A program made the position numbers and the translations under genes. Below, piece by piece: positions 41,699 through 51,700 of a DNA stretch of 64,000 nt; position 1 is the stretch's first letter; each line of letters begins with the position of its first letter. The notes under the pieces are model-generated. The model was not told the DNA's origin. It made no database searches and saw nothing but the letters and a program-made list of their open reading frames with translations. Location: positions 8,406,119 through 8,470,118 of the forward strand of contig RSEF01000012.1 of NCBI GenBank assembly GCA_003993805.1, in the 5' to 3' direction. This DNA comes from Himantopus leucocephalus. Lineage: Eukaryota > Chordata > Aves > Charadriiformes > Recurvirostridae.

Positions 41699-41734
41699 CA
41701 AGCTGAACAGTTGTTCAATCAGATGTACAATCCA
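41699..41734 (+). CDS. ERC2: ERC2 candidate cassette microexon E (36 nt, 12 codons)
   Basis: A 36-nt segment lies between a strong polypyrimidine tract ending in gcaatgtag (AG at 41697-41698) and a consensus donor gtaagt at 41735. It reads in phase 0 as QAEQLFNQMYNP. It sits between exons D and F, both phase 0 at this junction, so it adds exactly 12 residues between QLKK and AHEA without breaking the frame. The protein is complete without it, which makes it a cassette exon. Possible splicing signals are UGC triplets in the acceptor region (41668-41670 and 41689-41691) and a GCATG motif (RBFOX core) at 41774-41778, about 40 nt downstream. I have a vague memory of a similar ERC2 isoform segment but cannot confirm it. 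Aromatic residues and a final Pro make it unlike the surrounding coiled coil. Confidence 0.72.
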
Positions 41735-42660
41735 GTAAGTTCTTTTTTAAAATGCCCGCTGTAACATATGAAAGCATGAGGATCCATTACCTTACTGTGT
41801 TGTGCTCTTCCTCTGTGGAGCTTTGCAGAATACTTCTGATGCTCACTATGCTACGTTCGTTATATCCGAATAAATGAACTTTGTGGACTTCAAGGCCATT
41901 TTAAGAATGTGAAATGTAATTAGTAGGTACATACAGTATTTCTGAGCAAACAAGCATCCTAGCCTTCAGGTCCTCAACTTCTCCATGAGAAAAAGCATGC
42001 ATATGATTTTAACTTTTTTTTCTTTGCTTTGCTTTTTAATTCCTCCTGCTGCAGTACTTTATTTGATCCTTCAAACTTAAATAACTTCTAATTTATTCAG
42101 TTTATCTTAAGTGACTGAGTTGATTACGTGAATAATAATGTCTAGGAAGTGACTGGTACTTTTGTCAAAAGTCCATATGATTAAAATAGTTCAGATCAGT
42201 TTTAGTCATAAAAGACTCCATCTTTGCATATATGTTAAGAATATGAAAACATTGTATTTAGTCTAAGGAAATGCTGACATATAAAATGATGAATGCAAAG
42301 GGCAGTGTTTGAAAAAGCCAAACAGTGTTACTTCGGCTTGTTTAGCATTATTATTCTTGCCGATGTCTGCTTTAATTGCACAGTATCTGCCCTTCTGACT
42401 TGACTGTGTTCCTTTTTCAATTTGAGGAAGAGCAGTAACATTTTCTCTGCAGAGAACAGTTTTCAGTTCTTGGCTGAGACTTACATTTAGTGTGCTGTGA
42501 GCATCACAGGACAGAAAGAATGATGTAACTGCAATAACAATTTACAAGCTATAGTTTACATAGTAATCATAGTTGGAACTACCATGTCATTGGGATAGTA
42601 TGTACATAAGAACTGGTTTTATAGATTAAGTAGTGTGGTACTATGCATTAAGGAAGGTAT

Positions 42661-42722
42661 TGCCTTCACTGAAGTCAATGGGAATTTTGCCATGAATGTC
42701 AATGGACCAAGATTCCAGCTCT
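42661..42722 (+). repeat. Dispersed paired near-palindrome element, copy 1
   Basis: The core reads cactgaagtcaatgggaatt, then ttgccatgaatgtcaatgga and ccaagattccagct. It contains two units resembling the near-palindrome CCATTGAAGTCAATGG separated by about 8 bp. The same layout occurs at 47.79 kb and, more decayed, at 9.21 and 63.77 kb, so it is a dispersed family, not chance. I cannot assign a Repbase name. Confidence 0.6.
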
Positions 42723-45700
42723 GGAGTCTATTATTGCTAAGTTTTGTAGCTTCTAACCATGTAATGGATATCCCATGACTTATATATGGGAAAAGAGAGT
42801 CCCACAGACTGTGCTGTATTTACTTTTAAAGTTATTGGTTAACTGGTTTTAGAATCCAGTCATAAATTGATTGTAAGTAGCATAAGACCTGATATTATCA
42901 CCTTTACCATCCAGCACACTGCTGGTCAAAGAGCTTTTCCCTTCGAACGATAAAACCTTTTTTTCTGTATCATCTTGGATCGCCATTGTGGTAGTTATGT
43001 TTCTATTCATATCATTTGCACTCCTACTGTGCATGTCCTTCCAGACTGGAGTCTTTTTTGTGTTAGTTTTTCCCTTTCTTATCATAAAGGCATTCCAGTC
43101 ATTATTTCAATATTAGTTATTCTGCTGTATGGAATTCGTTTGTTACTTTCTAGTCCATTTGTGTGTGGTATTCCAAGGTCAGTCAGTCCTTTTTTATTTT
43201 ATTTTTTCTGCCTTTACATGCTTAATTTTCAAAATGAGAGTCTGTCGGCAGTTCCAAAATAATGGATGCAAGATCCTTTTCATTTGGCACCAGGCAGCAA
43301 TTGTAGTGTATCCATGAGACAGGTTTTCTTAAATCAACTTTTATTGCTCATCTTCTTTCTTCTCCTACTTATATATATCAGTCTACTTTTAACAATGTAA
43401 GTAGTAATGATCCTCTTCTCCCCCAAAACCACCTAAGGTCTTGAAATGAAATCGTGATTTGATTGCAGTCAATGGCAACATATTATCTGAATTCCACAAG
43501 GTCAAGATTTCACCTTTGTTCTTTGAGGTGGCATAATAACAGTTACCTGAAAGATTATTTTTTTTTTTGTACTGCAAACCCTTATGATACTTCATTCAAT
43601 AGAATGTTTCCTTGATTTTTTTTCGTTTGAGCATCATAATGTTATAAAATCCCAGATGACAATTTAATCTTAAAATACTGAAGTTTTAATGCTCTTTTGG
43701 TTACATGTGTCAGAGGAATGACAGCCAATCTCTGAGTAGACCTCTTTTAGCCCATGCAGTAATATAGCATTTTTTTGTGGTGGAGTGTGTTTTTTCTACT
43801 ATGTCACCCAGGTATCAACTCCAAGACTTTCATATATTGCTGAACCTAACGTTTTTAAAATACAACAATGGATAGAAGTATTTTATTCTTATACACATTT
43901 GGGTACCAAAGTGGAGATGATGCAGAAGGGGTGCAAATCCTGCATACTCTAAAGTAAATGGTTTCACGATGTATTCACCTGTGTGAATAAGACATGAACA
44001 GAATTGGGTGCGTGTTTTTTTGTGTTTGTTTTGAAAGGTGAACTTTTTGAAATACCAATGAATTTTTGTGCAAAATTCATTATAAGAAGTTACATGATTG
44101 GTTTTGTCCTGTAATGAAAATACAATGATGTACTTAGTTTGGAGTTCTGGTGAACCTTTTTCTGAATAGTAAGGACTTAATTTTCCAAATGCTCCATCAG
44201 AGCGTTGCCAGATTAAAAGTTAAAGTACTTGCAGAATCTACTCTAAATTGCTTAGAGCAGTCCCTGAAGTTAAATACAAAAACCTTTAAATTTAAGGACA
44301 CTACAAAAAAATTAATGTGACAGCAATTTTTTTATGTTTATTATTGAAACTAATAGAATTTGAAGGATCTTACAAAGTAATTTCTTGCATGTATGCTCTG
44401 CTGTTCCTTTTTTTTTTTAAGTACTTGGTTGATTTCTGCGTATGTTTGTGTCTGAAGCTTTAAAATAAAATTCTTTATCTGTCCATCCATTTCTGTCCTG
44501 CAGAATAATGCATGCATGATTGTACCATAAAATTTTAATGGATTAAATAACTCATGTTGCATGTCTGTGCCACACTATTACGGTGTTTCTGTAGGAAATT
44601 TGTGGTTTACGTAAGGAAATGATACTTTACTTCTAAAGTATTTTTAGTACTTATTAAGCAAATGTCAGAACAGATACATAATTACTGTAAGAATTAGTGA
44701 ATATGCTATTTCTATTGAATTGTAAAAATAACATACAACAAAGGCACAAGACTGAGAGACAAAACATCATAAACCAAGTGTGCTAGTTTGAAACTAGCCT
44801 AATTTGCACACAGAAGTATTATCATTTACAGATACAGATTAAGAGATCAATTACTTAGCTGCTGAAAGGTATGTATGAACCAGTCACTCTTACCCATAAA
44901 AGCCCCATAAAAACAGAAAATGTATTCTCCTCAAGAAAACAGAGAATTTAAGGAGAAAAAGGGGACAGAAATGGGAAAAAAAAAAAAAAAGGGTAGAAGA
45001 GAGGACAGCAGTAATAGGTAGAGACTTCCTGATTCATGTGATAACCGTGCAGCTTCTGGGTAGAAGTGATCCAAGCCTGTCTCCTGCAGCCTGCAAAATA
45101 GCCAAGGAAATCTGCCCTGTCTGAGTGCGAGCAGAGTCAATATCAGCTGAGCTGCCTTTCATCTCCTTTCGGCCTACTGTTTGACCTCAAATGTCAAGTT
45201 CCATCTGTCAACAAATCACCCCTGATCTGTATATAACAATTAAAAAAAAGTACCTAGTTCAAATCCAAACACATCTTTCAAAACCATAAAATATAACAGG
45301 GCTCTTACGAGTAACTGTAAGCCTTGGTCCTGGGAATGTCAGATGGATGTGTTTTGCTGTCTGGTAGTATCAGCAGCTTTGTTTACAACATGAGGATTCC
45401 CTTCAAGGGACTCATTGCAAGTTAGACTACCACCTGCAGAAAGCTCTTTTTAAAAAATGTTTTATGTTCTTGCTCTCCCTTTTTAACTAACTTTCCTTTC
45501 CTTCTTCTTTAAGGCAAAGCCGTTGCAGAAATCTGATTCTTGCCAATAGTCAAAAAATATTCTATAGGAAGTGCTTGTAAAACTACAGGCAATCAACTTT
45601 ATTGGTGGTTTGCAACACTGGGATCTTTTGTTTGTTTAATAGATTAGAATAGCCTTATACTTGTCTTTAAACTGAATGCTTATATTGATTTATATGGGAC

Positions 45701-46051
45701 ATCATGGATAACTGTGCTGCACCTCAAAACCCTGTATAGCTTGCATACTTGATCATACTGGATTTAATCATATCTTATAGGTTCCGCTTTGTGTTGGGAA
45801 CCATAGGGAAATACAATGACCAAGTTTGTGCTACGTAATTTTCCAAAAACACATCCCACAAATATGGAATGGCATGAGTACCAGAAAGCACAAGAATTGA
45901 AAATACTTTTGAACTTAGCATTAATTTCCTTAATGTGCTATTGAGCAAGGATTATAGGGCTAAATGGAAGAATAAAATTTATAGCTATTATTTCAGGTGA
46001 TGGCTTAGTTATAAGCTATGCAGTAGATAATTTGTTCAGTACGTTTCTGAG

Positions 46052-46268
46052 CTGCTGTGTGACAGGAATATTCTATGATAGCTGAACATTTGGCAGCTTT
46101 GCATTGGTGTGACTCTATCATGTTGTTGCCCAATTATGTAATTTCATCATAGAAAGTCCNCTGCTGTGTGACAGGAATATTCTATGATAGCTGAACATTT
46201 GGCACCTTTGCATTGGTGTGACTCTATCATGTTCTTGCCCAATTATGTAATTTCATCATAGAAAGTCC
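46052..46268. repeat. 108-bp direct repeat flanking a single N
   Basis: Positions 46,052-46,159 and 46,161-46,268 are the same 108-bp sequence (starting ctgctgtgtgacaggaatat, ending catagaaagtcc), abutting the N at 46,160 exactly. I count two mismatches (cagcttt/cacctttt-type and gttgttg/gttcttg). It is probably two overlapping contig ends left unmerged. Confidence 0.9.
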
Positions 46269-47785
46269 AGTGTAGTAATGAAGAGCAAAAAAAAGACAGG
46301 CTTCTCTATTTCTTCTGCATTGCTTCTTGTCCTGGGTTAAAACAAGGGGTGAAAAAAAGCTTGGGCTGAAGCTGAGAGTTCCTGTATGCTAAAGTGAAGA
46401 AAAGAATGGTTAGAAGCAGATGAGTTTTTTGCCTCTTTAGGAAATGATGGAAGCAAGGCTGGTAAATAAGTGGATTGTGCACTAAAATGAACAGAAGGGA
46501 AAGAAGGGTGACAGGGAGGAATATGAAAGAGTGATAGCCTCTAGAGGGGAACTGCGAAGTTCTGGATTTATCCTTAGGAGAGGAGGAGAAATCTGACGAG
46601 CAATAGGGAACAAGATGCTCTTTGCATAGCTTTCTTAGTATCTTAGAGGTAGGAGTTGGATTGTATTTTTTTTTTTTGTCTAGAGTGAATTTACCTTTAC
46701 ATATGGGATTATTTTTATTCTTTGCAAAACACTTAGTGTTCATTTTGGAAAAATAAAACATTGTCTAATTTCTTAATAGAGCTGATGGAAAATTGAAGTG
46801 GTTTGCAGCTGGAAGTTGGTACACAGTCTCTCACATAATTAGCCCTGAGTCTGAGTATTACATTCACTTAAAAAAATTACAAAGCTTGCTGAAAGTAAAT
46901 TTCTTGACACAATTAACACTGGGTATAAAATAAGTCAGTTTATTATTAAAGCAGGAAGATTAGCGAGGATGAAGAGGAATCTGTTGCTAGCTTCTCACCC
47001 AAACAGTACAATCAGCATACCTGTGTGATGTTACCTTGAAATGAGGTATTAGTAAAGTCGTGCATCTGCATAGAATTCAGGGCTGCAGCATGTATTATTA
47101 TCCCAAATAGAGTATTTGAAGAGCAAGGCCAGTTAGTTTCGTAGACTTCTCATGTCATTCCCTTGGCTTATTTTGGTAACCAACTATTTCTTGCATATAA
47201 AAATCTCACAGTGGGATATATAACAATTAAAATCTACTATCTTTTTTCTTATTATCCTCATGCTTAAATGATATGTTACATGCAAACTCCCTAAGTTTCT
47301 TCCTTAGTAATTTCAATTTTTTAGTTGTTGTATTTATACTAAACCCAGACTTGTTCTTTATTTATACAGAAAATTTTAACCATTGCAAAGAGTATGAACC
47401 TTCTAATAGCTGTAGTTTATACTAATTCTTTCCAAAACACGCATGTTTCATTTTGATCTGCATTTCTTTCTTTGCTTGCTTGCATTGTCTATTCCCTGAA
47501 ATTAAGAAGATAAATAAGTCCACATCTTCTCTGCGTAATAAGATAGTTGGAGGACATTCCGTTCTAAATATCCTGAATTTCTGTAAAATTCTTGTATGTC
47601 AAGAGAATGTTATCTGAATTTTCTATGTTTAATGTGCACTGCCTTAAACTACTTGTTTTTTCCTTGCCTGCTCTTTCAAGATGCCAATTAGGAATAATGG
47701 GAAGCAAGGGGTAGGCTAAGCATTGCAGTGCATTGTTGTTTCCATCTGTCTGTGATTATTCCAGCCAACAGTTTAAAGCACTTGA

Positions 47786-47856
47786 TGCCAGATCATGCTC
47801 CCATTGAAGTTAATTGGTTTTTTGCCATTAGGTTTGATGGGAGTAAGATTGGGCTC
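47786..47856 (+). repeat. Dispersed paired near-palindrome element, copy 2
   Basis: The core reads gctcccattgaagttaattgg, ttttttgccattaggtttga and tgggagtaagattgggctc. It has the same order and orientation as the copy at 42.66 kb and is better preserved at the right end (agattgggctc). Confidence 0.6.
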
Positions 47857-48148
47857 TGTACTGTTGTTGTTGTATTCATTGCGTTCTTTCTTGTCTGTGA
47901 AACTGCCACCCATCCATGCATGTGTTTGCCAGGTTTGTGCCGTTTTCACCAATGGGCTTGTTCTTCTGATGTTTCAGGTTAAGTATTAATGATAAGAGAA
48001 AAAGGATTATTGGGTAAAATGTCTGCTGAAGGCAACTTTTTAGTATATTGATTTGCCTTTTAAAAACAGCACTGCATAAAAACAATTTCTTCCTTTTAAA
48101 TTCTTTGTATCGAACTGCATTTGAAACATCTGGTGATACAGATTACAA

Positions 48149-48210
48149 TATGTATATACGTATCTATGTGTGTGTATATATACGCGGACAAAGTGTGTGT
48201 GTATATATAT
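48149..48210. repeat. TG/TA microsatellite
   Basis: Interrupted alternating purine-pyrimidine tract (atatgtatatacgtatctat, gtgtgtgtatatatacgcgg, gtgtgtgtgtatatatat), about 385 bp upstream of exon F. Confidence 0.85.
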
Positions 48211-48305
48211 GGGGAAAGAGAGAGAATATGCTTTATTAAGAAATTGCCTCTATATATATTTGAAACACTTTAAAAGCTTAATGTGAATTAAATGAATTAC
48301 AAGGC

Positions 48306-48328
48306 TTTTTTTTTTTTTAAAAAAAAAA
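48306..48328. repeat. T13-A10 homopolymer junction (perfect hairpin)
   Basis: Thirteen T directly followed by ten A, an inverted repeat with no loop, about 265 bp upstream of exon F. Confidence 0.85.
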
Positions 48329-48593
48329 CACCCTTAAAATATGGTCACTTTAAAATGTACAAAACCTTAATAAATCCCCTCCCTCTTCAGGATGATAGCA
48401 TTTGAGTATAATTTTAGACTATGAAAGATATTTTCAATCCTTTTTATAATCTGTAGAAAATATTGTCATCAGACAGAAATACCCATAATCCTTTTTAGTG
48501 AAAATTTGAACTCCAAGACTGAAGAATTAAAGCTCTTAAAGCTATATAAATTATTGTCATCGTTATTTTTTTTTTTAAATATTGATTCTGAAG

Positions 48594-48787
48594 GCTCATG
48601 AGGCTGAAGAGGAAGCACGGATGAATCCAGAATTTGCAGACAGAATGAAACAGCTTGACAAAGAGGCATCGTACTATAGAGAAGAATGTGGCAAAGCTCA
48701 GGCTGAGGTTGACAGACTTCTAGAAATACTCAAGGAGGTTGAGAATGAGAAGAATGACAAAGATAAGAAAATTGCTGAGTTAGAAAG
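48594..48787 (+). CDS. ERC2: ERC2 exon F (coiled coil, 64 codons plus 2 nt)
   Basis: This 194-nt exon begins in phase 0 after the acceptor attgattctgaag (AG at 48592-48593, preceded by a T-run) and ends in phase 2 (gaa ag) before the donor gtaatt at 48788. The product starts AHEAEEEARMNPEFAD, includes QLDKEASYYREECGKAQ and then AEVDRLLEILKEVENEK and ends KKIAELE plus a split codon. EVDRLLEILKEVENEKNDK is nearly invariant in ELKS/CAST proteins. MNPEFAD and LDKEASYY identify ERC2. The first residues (AHEAEEEA) differ from the mammalian ERC2 start I remember (AHNIEDDS), so this junction seems variable. Read-through gives Arg for the split codon, but splicing to microexon G gives Ser. The gtaatt donor is non-consensus at +5. 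Confidence 0.93.
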
Positions 48788-51700
48788 GTAATTCTTGTAT
48801 TATTTATCTGGCATTTTTATTTACTTGATCTTCATTGCAGAGCAGAGGAGTTAAGAGTAGAATATGCTTTTTAACAAAATATTTGTTATGTCTTGTAAAA
48901 CTGAATCAGAAATGGAAAGAAAAAAAGGCTCCCCAAGAACCGCATTTCCTATCTACTGACTGGAACAATTTAAGGTTCCCACTTTTTTAGTAGTCTCCAT
49001 GAAAGGAACACATATAGGAAAAGCCATAGGCAATTTACAGTGACAAGAACACTCCCAGAAAACCTTGTTGGGGAACAACCCTGTGTTTTAGTAACTGGTA
49101 AATCAAAACTGTCCCCATGCGTGTTTCTCCAGTGTGAACAGCATCGCTAGCTCTCAGAGGTCCTGAAAAGTATTGGTAAGTATTTCTAACCAGTCTCATG
49201 GCTATTTAATAAGAGTTTTGAGTATTTCTCAGTGGTTCTGTAGTCTTTGTCTGCTTCAAATGAATATTTTCTGATGTTGACCAGGCAGTGTTTGTCTTAT
49301 TTCTGGGAAGGTTGTACGGTCTCCTTAATGGAGACAGGGAGGGGTTTGGGATCCATTTGTCTCACGCCCTTCATACTTAAATGATTCTTGGATCCTTATC
49401 CCATACAGTATGCTGCAATTTATTTGATTGATAAGCAATTTAATGGATCTATTTCTTTGTTTCCTTCCTCTACTTAGCACCTCTTGGGTAAACGAAAGAA
49501 GGAATTTTATGTTTTCAAATATTTTATGTAATTGTTTTCTAGTGATCAAGTCAGAAGAAAAGCGCTTCATGGTTCCAAAAGAGAAGTTTAAGGGAAGTTT
49601 TAATTATTGTGATTATTGCTGTAGTTTCAGTGAAGACATAGCACTGCTCTGTCCCATTAGGGAGAATTACCGTGAAAGAGGGGAAGATCTGTCAGAAATG
49701 TTGGTTACCTTAGGGGGAGAAAAACAGCCAGCTTGGAAAGGAAGATGTATAGAGCATCTTATACTGATAATGACTTATCAACCCTCACACTTATCTGTTG
49801 CCAAAACTTATCTTTCTCTGCAGACATCTGGCAAGGGTTTAATAATGATAATGATGAATGGTATATAATTATCAATCAAAGTGTCTTGAGAACCAAGACC
49901 TCAAATTTTAACTGAAAAAAGATTTGTACTCAAAATAGAACCGTTTACAGGAGGACAACTTTAATTATCAGTTACCTCTCCTGACATCAGAAAGAGTTTA
50001 GAATACTCTAGTGTTCTCATAGATTTTAATCTGTAAAGTAGATACCAGAGGAAGTTAGTAATGAAGAACGTTCACTTTGTGCACCATGACTGTGTGTTCT
50101 GCCTAAACTCTCCAAAATCCTAAAGCAGCATATTGGAAAAAGATAACACGATTAGTGAATTTGTGTGGTCAAGAAAGTGCTGCCTATTCCACCCATTGGT
50201 GCATGTACTGTAGGGGCAATTACAGACCCAGGCTTGTAATACAGTGACTCCAGATGTGACCAAGCTGGTGGAAACTGACGGTGTAGTTTTTACAGAAACA
50301 GTAACTGATATCCTCATTGGCCTACAAAACCTACTGAATTATTGTGTGACGCTAGGTGCAATAATAGGCATGCTAAAATTTTGTTCGAGAGATTTAGTAA
50401 GTAGCAATCACTGTGTTGAGCGTTTGAATATTAAAACGCAGTTAAGATTAAAAGATTAACATGAGGTAATGAAGCTTGTGATCTAAAATTATTAGTAAAC
50501 GTTAATTTGATTTAAATATTTTATATAAAAAGAGGTAAAGAATCCATTTAGATCAGCAGATTTATCTGAATAAAATTGAGAATTATTAATTACAAATCAA
50601 TGATTACAAAGAAACAAGGACCCAAGGGATGCAGAGATCTTACTATGGCCTTGACAGCGTACAACCTCTTATTGTTTGAGAACCCTTATAAAAAAGTTAT
50701 GTACTGGGCAGAATTTTCTATTTTTGTATTAATTTTCTTTTGAAAATTCAGTCCACTTTTACCAGTGAAATTTTGGGACACCAATTTCCAGTCTATTATT
50801 GTCGATGAGGGTATTGATCCTGAACTAGATTTTCAGAAAATAATTTGTTACCACTGAGTAAGCACAGACTTTTTGTACAGGATATACTGTATTTTGAATA
50901 TGATGAAGTAGTTAAGCTTTGCTATGAACCTTTAAGTGCTTCTGTAATGCTTACAATAGGATACCTGTGGCATTACCAGCTAAGGATAGTAATATGTTGC
51001 ATTTTTGGGCAATCATCGTGCTCTAAGATTTGTGAACTCTATTAATGCAGTTTCTCACTTGATTTAACGTATGTACAGCTTTCAAGATTAATTCCAAATT
51101 CCTATACACACAGTATATGTAAGTTAATTATTGTAAGCTAGAAATTACGTTAAAATTATCTATTATTGATTTCATCAACAGAAGTTACTGCCTTTACTTG
51201 GTAATGGAGTCTTAAAGTTACTTTCCACCATGCATAAGCACAGGCCCAAATTCACTGATTGGTGCAATAAGGCTAGCAACCTGCCAGCAATATAAAGGTG
51301 TAATAGGGAAGTATTTTTAAAGAGTGGGTATCTAATCATGCTCACCTTAGGTTTCTCTAAAACTTAATTTATTTTCTCTCCCTCTTCCTTATTTTCTAAA
51401 AATATTGGCCTCAAGATCTAAATCCGTATATAACTGTGCCACCTGTTGGTGTCCCTAGAGAGGGAACTTTGATGTTGAAATTCCCCTTTCTAGGGGGTTA
51501 GGTGGCGTGTAAATTGCTGTAACGTTTTATGAAGTGCTACTAGTTTTTCTGCTTGTAATGACTACTTGATTGGCTCATTATTGAAGGGAAGAGGTGGAGC
51601 CAAAGCTCAGTTTACCCACTTTATGGGAATAAAGCATTGTGAAAATGACTGCAACTTTAACAGAAGCATATTTGAAAATGTTCTTTCCTTCTTATCCTGC

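Larger units (their letters stand above)
41735..48593 (+). other. ERC2: 6.9 kb intron between microexon E and exon F
   Basis: The intron is bounded by gtaagt at 41735 and ctgaag at 48593. It contains two copies of the paired-palindrome element (42.66 and 47.79 kb), a 108-bp direct duplication split by an N at 46,160, TG/TA microsatellite at 48.15-48.21 kb, and a T13-A10 homopolymer junction at 48,306-48,328. GCATG motifs lie at 41,774 and 41,995, downstream of microexon E. No other gene was recognised. Confidence 0.8.

Noticed and set aside
46306..46761. 151-aa open frame on the minus strand
   Set aside because: Lys/Phe/Pro-rich composition follows the local base composition; no start context, splice partner or family resemblance was found.
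48582..48791. Arg as the last residue of exon F (ELER)
   Set aside because: It comes from reading across the donor gtaatt; the real codon is split after AG and depends on the next exon.
49428..49868. 146-aa open frame on the plus strand just after exon F
   Set aside because: It is not in frame with exon F splicing, has no recognisable domain, and lies in ordinary intron.
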